From Reticulitermes lucifugus (Eukaryota; Arthropoda; Insecta; Blattodea; Rhinotermitidae), in the NCBI GenBank assembly GCA_026260175.1, contig JAKCWW010000489.1:2983-66982 (forward strand): DNA of 64,000 nucleotides, written 5' to 3'. The notes under the pieces were generated by a model. The model did no database searches and was not told the DNA's origin. It saw nothing but the letters and a program-made list of their open reading frames with translations. A program made the translations under genes and the position numbers. Shown here in pieces: positions 36,863 to 48,172 of this stretch; within the stretch, counting starts at the first letter, position 1; each line of letters begins with the position of its first letter.

Positions 36863-39419
36863 AGATACTGGTGGGATTTCAATCAGGGCTCTTCCGAAGG
36901 CAATCTGAATACTTTCTTTTGACTGTATAAACACGCAAGGAAAATAATGAATCCAAAGCCATGTTTAGAACTTGGCGAGACGTGATTTTCTCACGGCGGT
37001 AAGCTTTGAGTAATGCTGCCTTCTGGGATGTGTCAGAACCACGCTGAAGGTAGAAGCAGCACATCCCACCGAAACACGAGTAAATTTTATGGCAGACTAA
37101 ATGGCGTGACACACCAGAAACGTTGTTCGAAATTTAGAACATCTCTATTTTGAGATAGGCCTTCTACAGATGGACATACATATCCCTGTTCCTAACTTTT
37201 ATTTCATCTTATGTTATGGCTTATTGCTTCCGAATGACTTAAAAGCAGAGAAAGTTCAGCTACACAAAATGGTGGAAGAATATAATTTCTTTCTCTGCCA
37301 CCATAAAATCAATACAGCGGAACTCCACAGCCCCTTCCCCTTACACATTGTATTCCTATTTCCTCCACCTATATCTTCCTCACATGTAATCTTAGCAGCA
37401 CAGCCATCTCCCAATCCATCCATCTCTCTTTCGGTACTCCATGTATTCTCATTTTTCTTCCATATAAATACGGCAGTAAGTCTCCGTCCCTCTTTCTCTC
37501 TCCCTCCGTCAATATAATCCATTGCACTTCCACATTCATGGTTCTTTATATCGGCCTTAGAGAACAAGAATGTCACAACCAACCAGTTCAGGTCGGCTTC
37601 AAAAACTAAGGTCACTAGGTCTGATGACCTTGTGTTCGTGGAGGCGCGTGTTTTCGTGACCCTTTCCAAGTACATTGACATTTTACTTAAGGACTGTGTG
37701 CCATTAGTACAGTTAATATATGAGGCGAAGGAAACACTCTTCTAAATACTCAGTGAAATTAGCAAAGTTAATTTAAAATTACAAGTTACATTTTCAGGTG
37801 ACTACATAAAATTTATGGCGAACTAAAATATTGCCTTAACTAACTATTAGTGGACTTCGTCGCTTCCCACTTAATTCTTTTTCAAACAAAACACAAAACG
37901 TACACAATCTGCGTTGCTCTCTCGATTACCTCTACCATAAATAATTGATAACAAGAATAACATTTTACAAAAAGCAAGAACGAGTTTTAAAACGCCAACA
38001 ACAAACCCAAGTTAAAGTCCCAGGCACACATTACGTAACCCACTTACCGAAAAATATCCACTAATTTTGTTTGTCATGTAAAAAACTATGGAAGTATTAA
38101 ACGTTCATTAGTAGAGATCTGTCGAAAGCAAATATTGCTGTAACACTCTACTGTACCAGCAACATCTATGTTCTTTTTTTAATCCGAAATTTCGTGGCTA
38201 ACGAAAGAATAAATCAGAAGCACTGAGACACAGCAGACTTCCACTTTTCTCAGATCGTTTGCAAGCACAATAAAGGATTAAGAACGTGAAGAAATCAGTA
38301 GAGTAATGACATTCGTCATTTAAAAAATTACAAAATTTAAAACGGAATTCCAAAACTCTTCTCTTGGTAGTTACAAACCGACTGGCGAAAGACGACAGTA
38401 ACGTCCGAGAAAAATATATAAAGTAACTGTAATCTTTACAACATGAACAAGCCAAGAGCTCACGCCGTAAAGAAGCTGATGCCTCAAATCAGAGCCAATT
38501 ACACTCTACTCATTATTTCATTCCCTACCAATTCTCAATCATGCAATATTCTGTTGCCACCAATTTCGCAATACGTAAGGAAGCCTCAGCATCTCAGCCC
38601 CGTCTTCTCGCAAATTCAGACCTCGCATGCGTATAGCAACTGCATTTGAACGCTAGTGAATGAGAATAAATAAAAGTACAGAATATAACTACAATGTTAG
38701 TCGCTTCGCCTGTGTTAATAAGCTTAGAAAATATTCCTTGATGCCATCGTAAACTATATTTCGAATCCTCAACTTTGTTCCTAAATATTTTCATGATGTC
38801 GAGACACTTACTTACGTAGCCTTTGTGCATGGTCGTCAACCGTCATTCACCATTACATTCTTCTTGGACATTCTGACCCTTGGAGATAAAACAATTACCT
38901 TGTCTCGAAATGACAGGAAATAACTGCCCATGGACGCGAAGTCATATCAAATAAAACGGATACCGCAGCAACTGCACTTGCATATCAAACGCACACAATT
39001 GCTGTTAACATTGAAGAAGAAATACTTGTTCTCCCATTTTTTAAATTGTACACAAATATTCTTGATTTACTTTCATTAACGCTGCACCGAGAAGCCACTT
39101 TATTGTTCTCCCACAGAAACACTCAGAACACAAAAACTTTTGTATGTAACACGAAAACCACCCAAGAGACACAGAAACCATTCGCCCAGAAACGTATGTG
39201 CGTACTGAAAGTCAGGCCCGGTCCAACCCATACTGCACAGACCTGCAGTTGAATGAAGTGGAGGGATCCTATTTCGAAAATTTCAAACAATAAAAAAAAG
39301 CTCAGGATTTTCTGTACCACGTGTTGTGTTTCATATTGCACAGATTTTAACTCGTGTGTGACACCTTGCACAGTGAGACCGACTGTACTACTGGAAATGA
39401 AACTATCAAAAGGAAGTCT
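36863..39419. other. unassigned stretch with a pyrimidine-rich tract
   Basis: Frames of 115 (+, 37170-37517) and 141 codons (-, 37256-37681) overlap on opposite strands across the pyrimidine-rich tract at about 37313-37520 (many CTCC, TTCC and CCAT units). They are best explained by low sequence complexity. No other element is recognised. Confidence 0.4.
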
Positions 39420-39478
39420 CTGAAGGTGCCTAAATATTTGCAACTCCTTAACTACAAAACAACCCAGTAACAACAGCT
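39420..39478 (-). repeat. repeat H fragment
   Basis: The minus strand encodes LLLLGCFVVKELQIFRHL, parallel to VSLLGCFAMSALKNYRHLGG encoded at 61325-61430 (+). The similarity at peptide and base level shows a dispersed element, source unknown. Confidence 0.5.
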
Positions 39479-39924
39479 TTGTTCGCTACTGCGGACAAAG
39501 TCGTTTTAATCCCGGCTAACCGGTAACAATACGAGCAAAAGTTAGAGTCATTTGGGAATATGTAAATTGTGGTAAGTTTTGTCCGTAGTTTGCCAGAAAA
39601 CTGTTAGAACTAACTACTTCGGCGTTCCATCGCGGCGTTTCCGGAGAAAGGTTTCACACTTTTTCCTATTTCAAATACTCCAGCGGGAAACACAAAACTG
39701 TATCGCTGGAGACACGTTGCTCGCGAGCTGCAGGCTTAGTGGGCCTGCTGTATATTTTTCCAGATGACAGATGTTTATTGATAACGAAATTTCATCAACT
39801 TACCTCAAATTTCGGGACGTCTCCCAGGATCAAAATACCTCGAATAACACTCTTTAAGCCAAATGTGAACCCACAGAGCTAAGCACATGGTTGCTAGTGA
39901 ATAAATTCCTTACCATTAATATGG

Positions 39925-40125
39925 GCATATTAATGGTTCTTTGCTCTATTGAGGACAGTTCGCCACTTCACTCTATCTTGAGATGTAACACGCTTACTCG
40001 AGGCTACACCCTGACATCTTATTTCTCCAATAGCTGTTTCAATATCATCTTTCCATGTACACAGACTGCGATTCAGGTGAGGATGTATATGAGGCGCCGT
40101 AGCCAGTAGCCTCAACCTAAGCCTA
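39925..40125 (-). mobile_element. LINE-like C-terminal fragment
   Basis: The minus-strand frame reads LNRSLCTWKDDIETAIGE, then an interval, then VTSQDRVKWRTVLNRAKNH and stop. This matches the general end of non-LTR retrotransposon ORF2 proteins (RW.DDI.......DR..W+..V). Clade is not assigned, and it differs from the fragments at 25608 and 51556. Confidence 0.6.
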
Positions 40126-40321
40126 AACATTTTCCTCCGAGATAAAGCCGGACTATCACAAAATTTTTGAAACAGCAAGGTTAAACATATTCCAACATAC
40201 ATCTGTAACTTGTTTCACTTTAGTTTCAAATAATTTTTACATGCTTCCTCAGTTTCAATCACACAGATATTCCTGTTGTGTTTGTGAAAGGGGGTGTAGT
40301 GACTGAAGGGGTTATAAGAGG

Positions 40322-40480
40322 GTGGTGGGGTTTCCAGAATCTCCCGGTTCCTCTTGGTGCCCCAGAGAAAAGACTGCTGTCTCCTGGAAGATGAATGTCC
40401 CAGGGAAGTCTGCAGCTAGCGAGCTAGGCTCCAGAGCCAGCAAGAAGCAGCCTCCTACATCCGTAGACCTCGTACGATCG
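40322..40480 (+). CDS. candidate coding exon, unrecognised (weak)
   Basis: About 150 bases of raised GC content sit in AT-rich DNA. One frame runs MVGFPESPGSSWCP, then from an internal ATG MNVPGKSAASELGSRASKK, then QPPTSVDLVRSKLAP, before running into T-rich sequence. A TTTCCAG acceptor-like site lies at the upstream edge, and a weak donor-like GTACGA lies near the downstream edge. The peptide is Ser/Pro/Lys-rich with no domain. It could be a first or internal exon, or a GC-rich chance segment. Confidence 0.2.
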
Positions 40481-40856
40481 AAACTCGCTCCCTTTTTTAT
40501 TTTTTATTTTTCACATAATGGCCGTGAACACAAACTTACAGCTGAAAAGGAGTAGAAGGGACAGAAGGTTGAAACTAAATCTTTGATTATGGACACTTGG
40601 AGAAGCAAGTCAAATAATGAGACCTGTCAAACACAGCAGTATTACTCCAACACTCTAGCCTCGTAGATAAAACTACTAACATTGGATCACACAAACATTA
40701 AGTATAAAGACTGTGCTGATACAGTTGTAAGTTGCACAATACAGTACTACTCCGAATTCAAAGCTATAGGCTTACAGTAACTTTATACATTCCCTACATT
40801 ATGTGCTTCAGTTTATACCGTACAGTAACAAAGTTTTCGCATCAAGAAAAACATAT

Positions 40857-41085
40857 CATGATGGTGGTAGGGTGTTGGTGTTTCTGTTGTTGGTGTTGGT
40901 GGTATTGGAGTTGAAATTGATGGTGATTATATTGGTGGTGATGTTTATGATGATGATGATAATAACGATGAAATGGTGATTGCGTCGGTGGTGATGGTTA
41001 GTGGCGCTTGTGGTAATAATGTGGTGGTGGTGACGGTGATGGTCTTGATGCCGGTGGTGCTGATGTAGTTATGGTGGCAGGAATT
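40857..41085. repeat. cryptic simple sequence rich in GGT, GTT and GAT triplets
   Basis: About 230 bases made almost entirely of G, T and A on the plus strand with very few C. Triplets GGT, GTT, GAT and TGA are shuffled rather than in perfect runs. It looks like an old, eroded microsatellite. Confidence 0.8.
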
Positions 41086-41176
41086 TCGCCACGCTATGTC
41101 TAGAGCAGCTCCCCAGGAGGCTACATTATATAATCAGAACTCGTAAATACCGTCGGATATAACACGTGCGTTGGTG

Positions 41177-41244
41177 GATGTACAGGCATATAGACAAGAT
41201 GTACAGGCATACAGACAAGATGTACAGGCATACAGACAAGATGT
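41177..41244. repeat. 21-bp tandem repeat, three copies
   Basis: Three head-to-tail copies of a 21-bp unit beginning GATGTACAGGCATACAGAC; the first copy has one substitution. A minus-strand frame (41134-41331) through it encodes SCLYACT repeats and is not called as a gene. Confidence 0.95.
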
Positions 41245-41696
41245 TTTCTTGGATCGTTCATTAAGTGTGCCTACAAACAACGTAACATAAAACTTACTAC
41301 AGTGTAACGTAGACGATTCCGTTCGATACACTTAGAGTGCAAAATGCTCGTTCAAAAAATACTGATAATGTAGACTAAATGTGTAATTAAACTTACACGC
41401 ATAATGTCTTGTCCGTTAATGTATGTTTATTACACTGTCGATGGATCGGTGTTATCCCTCGTGATGAAAGATTTTGACTCACGAACTTGCTACTTAAGCC
41501 TACACTGACAGCCAGCTCTGACAACCTCAGGATAAATCTGGAATGGAAATGAACACGGCCATACCAGATCCTTTTATCTATCAGCTATCCGCATTCCGGC
41601 AGCCTAAATGAGTTATGATGTGGCTAAGCCAAATGTTTTAAGTAATCCCTTTCAGGGTCAACAGGTGCCTCAGATACACATACACATATAAACCGG

Positions 41697-41725
41697 TATG
41701 TATGTATGTATATGTGTGTGTGTGT
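41697..41725. repeat. (GTAT)n / (GT)n microsatellite
   Basis: GTAT tetranucleotides pass into a GT dinucleotide run, about 60 bases before repeat F copy 4. Confidence 0.85.
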
Positions 41726-41784
41726 ATTTTACTGAGTCTTATTTGACGGAATTAATTAGCATCTTAGCAAATGTAAGAACACAG

Positions 41785-42318
41785 GTAATGTACGTATAAC
41801 GTAACATTGAGAGGCGTTCGCGTAACCACTGCTGTCGTGGTAAAGCAATATTATTACATATTCTGAGTGCGTGTGTGTTTGTAGTCTTAGTTATCCAACA
41901 CGCAAAGCGCATGCGCCGTGTTATATTATCACTTGTGGCCTCTCCGCCTCTACAGAAATTTTCCACGTTATTTCAAAATGGCACGATTTTCGGAAAAAAG
42001 TTTTTCAACAAAAATTGTGTTTTTATTTTCTCTACAATTTTGTGTGAAACATTTCTCGTTATAAGAAGAACTCAGCGACGCATTACCATAAACGTACATA
42101 TGTCGTCACGCAAAGTGCCCGTCAGTCTTACCAGATTTTAATGAAACTTGAATTTTCTCGACAGATTTTTGAAAACTGAAACCTCACATTTCATGAAAAT
42201 CCGTCTAGTGGGAGCCGAGTAGCTCCATGCGGAGGGACAGATGGACGGACAGAGAGACTGAGAGACATGACGAAGCTAATAGTCACTTTTCGCAATTTTG
42301 TCAAAGCGCCTAAAAACG
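41785..42318 (+). repeat. dispersed repeat F, copy 4 (longest)
   Basis: Left end AATGTACGTATAACGTAAC, then GAGAGGCGTTCGCGTAACC, the CTGAGTGCGTGTGTGTTTG block, GCGCATGCGC (41907-41916), the TTTTCTCTACAATTTTGTGT block, AATCCGTCTAGTGGGAGCCG, ATGCGGAGGGACAGATGG, and a right end AAAGCGCCTAAA. AGGCGTTCGC near the left and GCGAACGCCT at the right of copy 2 are inverted, which may be terminal or subterminal repeats. An 88-codon frame (41875-42141) runs through it and is repeat-borne. Confidence 0.85.
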
Positions 42319-42379
42319 AAGAAAATTTAGGGGGTGTTACAAATTATATGAGAGATTATAAAACTTTATTGGTAGAAAG

Positions 42380-42575
42380 TTTTCTTCTCGAGGCTTCACA
42401 ATCACACTCAGACACACGACACTCAGTAGGACTCCTCTGGACGAGTGATCAGCCCGACGCAGAGACCTCTACCTGACAGACATCCATGCCGTCGTCGGGA
42501 TTCGAAACCATAATGCTAGCAAGCGAACGGCCGCAGAACCACGCCTTAGACCTCACGGCCACTGCGATCGGCGGT
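42380..42575 (-). mobile_element. SINE family D (tRNA-derived)
   Basis: The minus strand has an A-box-like TGGCCGTGAGGTCTAAGGCG (42543-42562) and, about 35 bases on, a B-box-like GGTTTCGAATCCC (42498-42510). A body follows (GACGGCATGGATG, CTGTCAGGTAGAGG, GACGAGTGTCG-like blocks). The head resembles tRNAs with a GGTCTAAGGCG D-arm (Leu type). It is not a functional tRNA because the body continues and no cloverleaf closes. Confidence 0.7.
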
Positions 42576-45084
42576 AAGAAAGAGCAAGTTGGAATGTTTT
42601 TATTTGGCTATTACATTCTCAGCAATACATTTTTTTAAAATAACATCGTTTGTAATCACTACGTATGTTTGAAACGCAATGAATTTTAATGTTGACTTTT
42701 CTGTTTGCAATTCTAACACAGACTATTAGTCACTATATGTAATATTCCTGGATACGCACTACGTCAGGGAATCTTGGTAGTGAGAAGGAAGGGGACGGTT
42801 GAAAATTCCACACAAAACCCACATGCTAAATTGACCGAAAGTCTTTACACATATATCCACAAATACCGACCGCTTTGCCACGCTCCATCTCCCTGCCTTA
42901 TTGCGTGTTGTATTTAATATCTGCGTCCGCAATGCTCTTAAACCGTAGTCGTGTTACTTACTTTAGGCTGGAGTAAATTCCAACGTACTTGAGAGCATAC
43001 CTACCATAACTACGCCCTCTCCCAGTGAACACGCAAACCAACACATCATCCACGCAATGTGGTCTAGTCTAAATACAGGAGTAATTCAACAGGCAAATTG
43101 CAAATTCCGTAACTTCTCTAAAATCCATCACTGGGTTGTTCTGAATACTCAGTACTTGCACTGAACACATCTGATTTCACTTTAAATTTTACACAGAAGA
43201 ATAAATAAATTACGGTTAACACATTAAACGAAATTACATTCCGTTGCATCATTCAAGTACTCCTACTGACCTCTTACTTTGTACAAATCCGAGATATGGA
43301 AAACATGTAATATGATATAAGGTCTGTGTATGTGTTTTCGTATGATGATCAGTAAAAGATTAGTGAAAGCGATCATGAATTTTGGCGGTTGATAAGGGAC
43401 ACGTAAATTCTTCACTGGCCTAATCGAATATTAGCGATTCAAGGATCCTACCCTTTGGAGCTAGTTAATACAAATTTAGATGATAACATATCGGTACCAA
43501 AATTCGCATATTCACAAGACACATATGACCCAAAAGAGAAATATTTTATACAGAAAATTTTATTTTCTGTGTGTAGCAGCAAGAGTTAAAGAACTTACAC
43601 CTATTCGGGCTATCTATTTACACAGTGTCAAAATTTCGAGGACTTTTATATTTTTGTAACACAAATGAGATAGAGCTGCACCTAAATAAACAAGGAAATT
43701 AACATCTGAAGGTGAGAACTACTCTCATTCAATGGAGGGGTTGAATCCCGAATCTGTGTCACTTAACCAAGATGACTAAATTACTGGCAATTAATTTTAC
43801 AGAGTTGACCATTGCTCTTGCGGCAACAGCCTCGCAACCATTCACATGTTAGAACACAACTTAAATACGGCCTTTTCAGTTGTACTTAAGAGATTATTCT
43901 TAAAGCAATGCACAGTTGCAGCATCATAAATTTCACATATTCGATACAGAAAATATGAATTCATACGCAAACACACGTAGCAGAAAAAATCTTGCACTCG
44001 CTGTATTCGTTTCGTTTACTACATGTAAACAGTGCAGAGGGCGTTACTTTACGCGTACGCAACCCCTGCAAAGAAATTGGATGTCTTATATTTTTGTTAA
44101 GAAACAGCTTAAAGTTTTGTAAGCGCTAATGAGCTATAAACACTTCAGAAAGTCGTTACGCCTACACTTGCACCCGCTGTCGAAACCGGTACATAATTAT
44201 TTGGGGATATTTTACTAAGGTAATAGTCCATAAGAGATCATGGTCTCCTCCGAAACGTGAATCCTCCATATGTATTTGTCACATACGATATGCAGTCTTG
44301 ACTGCGTTTGAAATTTAAGTCTGAAAATGACTCTTGGAAAAATGCTTCGTTTGCTTATAAGACGCAGAGAATCCCTCCCTACTTTCTGGTTAACAATTAC
44401 ATTCACACATAGCATTCTCCTGTATGAAGGTTTATTGGGGCAAATATCTGATATGGTTGTTAATAAAAGCCAGAAAATTCATCCCTACTTTGTCTTTTAA
44501 TGTTATATGTGTCAGATACACAGCATTCTCCGGTTAGTCTTCCAGATAAACGTAGTGAGTGCAGAAGCTTATTGCAATTTTAAATAAACTTCTTTCTAAG
44601 TCAGGTAGCAAAGTCACGTAAGTTGGGTGTATGTAAGATGTTTCTGTGATTAATAACGAGGTGTGAAGTATTTGCAATAGGCGTGGGCGAAGCAATACAC
44701 ATATATCAGCCACCTCCGTTCCCATTTACATAGGCTTTCAGCAAGAAGTGCTTCGTACACAACAAATTACCACTCCCCATTATATATATTACTTAACACC
44801 TAATCCTTTATTGCCACCCCCTTATTAGCGTACGTAACACTTTACCTGTATACAACACCTAGACTACGCTTTCAAAGCGGGTTCCTCCCTCTCACTTAAG
44901 TATTTTCATTTTAGGAATAAAAAATCCACATCCCATTTTGGTTAAGCCTTCGAGCACTTCAGGTTTAGCACAACAATTTCCAAGGTGTTTTTAAGAAAGA
45001 AGGAGCTGGATGAGAATATGGCAAAGCAAAACTAGAAAGAAGGGTTCGTTTTGACTTACTGTTACAGGAATATAATTCAAAATA
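42576..45084. other. unassigned stretch with a short duplication
   Basis: No gene is recognised. Two segments, about 44369-44422 and 44478-44534, share CCCTACTTT..TT.TTAA and ACA.AGCATTCTCC in the same order, suggesting an old direct duplication of about 110-bp period. Confidence 0.4.
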
Positions 45085-45300
45085 AAATAAGAAATTGCCA
45101 AGGAAAGTTAAAAGGAAAGACGAAAAAAAGAAAGATGAAAATAGAAAGCGAAGAGAATTGGACTTAGAATGAGACAGAAGAAACAAATCATCCTAAGAAA
45201 AGTGGAAGGACAAAAAAAGAGGAAAACACGTGTGTGTGAGAGAGAGAGAGAAGAAAGACGAATGAGAGATGAAGGGAGGTGGGGATATGCAAATAGGAGT
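45085..45300. repeat. purine-rich tract (polypurine on plus strand)
   Basis: About 200 bases with long purine runs such as GGAAAGACGAAAAAAAGAAA and GAGAGAGAGAGAAGAAAGACG. It creates overlapping Ser/Phe/Leu-rich minus-strand frames (44965-45422), which are not called as genes. Confidence 0.75.
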
Positions 45301-45639
45301 ATCCATGGAAACCAAGAGATATTGAGGTGTGCGTACTGGCACAGCTGCACAGCGTGCGAGATACAACACTCGCTTTTAAAATACAGCCATAAACATGAAT
45401 TTGAAACACTCATCGAAATCATATTCGAAAGCTGCTTTATCCAATGGTGATCTGAAAGATTACATAAATTAGAACGTCACAAGACAGGACCCAAAGAATC
45501 ATACTAACTGTCGCAAAAATCTTGTTGTTTTAAGTAATAACACAAAGGGATAAGGTGAACTACGTTCTTTCTTAGCATAATCGTATTACTTAAATGAGTG
45601 ATGGTCCAGAATCTTTCTTCCCGTCTGCTATCCAAAAGT

Positions 45640-45760
45640 GTAAATACAAAAATATACAAAAGCTATAGGTCTGCCTGTTGTTCTATATGGCTGTGAAACT
45701 AGGCCCCTTACAGAGAGGGAGAAGTAAATAACAGCAGAATTGTGAACACTACACAATGTA
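45640..45760 (+). mobile_element. LINE fragment, end of RT region
   Basis: One frame reads GLPVVLYGCETRPLTEREK then stop, the conserved ILP..LYGCETW.LT..+ motif of non-LTR reverse transcriptases. Upstream sequence KIYKSY in another frame also fits. Frameshifts and stops follow. Confidence 0.75.
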
Positions 45761-46309
45761 CAGCCTCATAATTTGTACCTTTCAACAAATAATAACAGGG
45801 TCACCACATTAAGAAGGGAGAGAAGGGTGCGTCGTTAAGCATGCATGAGATAGACCTAGATGTAGATTGAAACAAAGTAATAAACTGGACCTTACAGAAA
45901 GGGCTGTTGTGGGATGGATTGAACCGACTCAATAAAACCAAATGACGGTGTCTTGCGGACCTCGTAATGCCGTCAATCCGCCTACTTTATAATAAGCTTT
46001 TAAGATGGGTTGTACAAAAAGGAATTTTTGAGATTGTTTCGTGTGATTGTTAAACATGATCTCTTACTGTAAGGGTCGAACGTAAATTAAAATTTATTGA
46101 AAATATAGTGCCGAGGAAAATATTTAGTCATAAGAAGGACGAGAGACGTGAGCCACTTAGCATACCACAGATTTAGTGAATTGTGTGCTGTAAGTTACCC
46201 AGTATTGTTAGGACAATCAAATTTAGCACATACGAAGGGACTGGCACTTGGGAGTGGGAGAGATCGGTCATGCTCATATTATGTTACTGTTCAATTCTGT
46301 GGATAAATG

Positions 46310-46445
46310 TGCACTTGGAAGACCAATAGAAATTGGTGGACAACATTAAGATGAATCTTAATGACAGTGGCTTTGAGACTGGAAAGTGGATATCAGTAGA
46401 TCACAATGGACCCAATATAGGTCCTGATATTGCAGCATGTTAAGA
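46310..46445 (+). mobile_element. LINE fragment, C-terminal end of ORF2
   Basis: One frame reads KLVDNIKMNLNDSGFETGKW then ISVDHNGPNI and stop, matching the family end W.DNIKMDL...G....W..LA.DR..W. It lies about 550 bases downstream of the 45640-45760 fragment in the same orientation and may belong to the same decayed insertion. Confidence 0.7.
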
Positions 46446-46926
46446 GTACTAGCCTAAAATTCGAAGCTCGGAAGTTCTAGCTAAATTGCCTCCACTAATA
46501 AGCATCAAAATGGAAAGTAATAACAAATCGGTCACTATAATAACCAGTTACCTGGAGCACAGAAAGAACTGCCGAAACGTATGTATCAAATTCAAGCCTA
46601 TGCCAAACAAAAGACAGTGAACAACATAGCCTACCATACATTCACGTAATGTTTAATTAATATTCAATGATCACCACGATGCAACTATATTAGCTAAAGT
46701 TTTGTTGTAATGGTTCTTGAATACTGATTGCATATTACTGCAATACAATGGGACAGGTAAAAATATTAAGATATTCGTAAATAAATCAGCCATTGTCAAA
46801 TCCTGCTTTATATGACAAGACTTCAAGTTACTAATAAGATAGGATGATTTGTCACTGATGATTTAATCTTTCTCAGTGTATCTAAACAAGTCCCCTTCTG
46901 GCACTGGTGCGTGACAAGGGAGCATC

Positions 46927-47115
46927 TTACAGCAAATATGGTTGAAATAGTTGGGGGTGTTGCCACTTACAATGATAGCAGTGTGGGGTCCTGAGACGGG
47001 CATGGAAGGGGTCTTCACGGGTCACTGCACAGGCTTCATATCCGAAAGATGAGAAAAGAAGGTTATCGTGCAATAAAAGTCCTGCAAGTGAGTTCGAGGT
47101 CATTTTATCTTGCAC
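46927..47115 (-). CDS. candidate exon with donor site, unrecognised (weak)
   Basis: The minus-strand frame reads MQDKMTSNSLAGLLLHDN, then LLFSSFGYEACAVTRED, then PFHARLRTPHCYH. It then meets a consensus donor GTAAGT in the DNA (CTATCATT|GTAAGTGG), although the frame continues a further 15 codons. There is no recognised domain, and no matching acceptor or partner exon is visible. It could be a fragment of an unrecognised transposon. Confidence 0.2.
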   Translation of the reverse strand: MQDKMTSNSLAGLLLHDNLLFSSFGYEACAVTREDPFHARLRTPHCYHCKWQHPQLFQPYLL

Positions 47116-47357
47116 TTCGGATTTGCTATGCCAATATTGGAGTATTTGTTCTTATATTTTAAACGGGTCTAACTTCTCCTTAGCTGATTATCTGTAAGAT
47201 GTCTGTGAAGCATGAAGGCGGATGTGACGAAAACCGTGATTCAGATCACAGAATTATAGTCGCATACGTACATTCAAGTAACCTTATTAGACTTCTTTGT
47301 AAATAAACCAATTAGAGATACAGGTTAAGTTTTGGAATTGCGTAAATATGTACCACA

Positions 47358-47600
47358 CCATGAAGGCGTATGGGAGAGTGGAGGTATAGCTCTATAAATT
47401 CTTAACCTTTTAAAATGCGCAGTAAATGGAAGTGACGCGTCTGGGCCCGCAGTGCCCATTAAATGTGAGGCTGGGTGGGTCCCAGAGCCAATCTAATTTC
47501 TCTGGAGAAGAGAAACAGCTCTTGCCTTGTCAGGAAACGAAACACGATTCCTTGACCATCCAGCGCATTGCCTAGTCACTATAAAAGAGAATGTAAATAA
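47358..47600 (-). mobile_element. SINE family A, diverged
   Basis: The minus strand has TTATAGTGACTAGGCAATGC, GCTGGATGGTCAAGGAATCG, then TTTCCTGACAAGG, TTGGCTCTGGGACCCACCCA, a GGGCCCAGACGCGTCACTTC block, and a GGTTAAGAATTTATAGAGC 3' block. Order and spacing fit SINE A. Confidence 0.65.
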
Positions 47601-48084
47601 AGTTTCAGAAAGGGCAGAAATATTCCGAAGATCAGTTTTAAAAGTCAGTTAATTTTGTGAAGAGTTGAATCAGCATTGTTGACCTATAATATTCCTTGTT
47701 TCTTGGGTCTCTGGTCGTTGGCACATTCAAGGTACCAAGACTTGAGATAGGAACAGATTTCAGATATACACAGTAGCAGGGAATATGTTAAATATATCCG
47801 CAGGGAGCCGTCAATGATTGTTTTCCTGTCTCTGAGTTAGACAGCTGTACAGCAACACCTTACCGTTACAACAGAACATATTACGAAATACAGAATCTTC
47901 AATTTCTTGGAAATTTTGTGAACAAATGAGGAACCTTGAGATTTATTACAATTCTAAGGTTTCTTGACCAGTTAACTCACTATAGGCTTCTCATAAATAA
48001 TCCCTGCCCCATGAAGTTAAATAAAATTTACCTTCTTTTTCGAGATTTTATTTTTGAAACCTCACAAAGAAATCAAACATGGTA

Positions 48085-48172
48085 CTCTAAAAATACTTAT
48101 TGCTTCTCCATGGCAACAATGGCTATGCGAACGCGCCTCAATGTTACTTTTATACGTACATTGTCTGTTTTG
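48085..48172 (-). repeat. dispersed repeat F, left-end fragment (copy 5)
   Basis: The minus strand reads AATGTACGTATAAAAGTAAC, ATTGAGGCGCGTTCGCATAG and CCATTGTTGCCATGG, matching the left end of copies 3 and 4. The rest of the element is missing; the palindrome lies outside the retained part. Confidence 0.7.

Noticed and set aside
37170-37681. 115- and 141-codon genes on opposite strands
   Set aside because: They overlap on a low-complexity pyrimidine-rich tract and have no domain.
41134-41331. Protein with SCLYACT repeats
   Set aside because: Produced by a 21-bp tandem repeat, which stays in frame because 21 is divisible by three.
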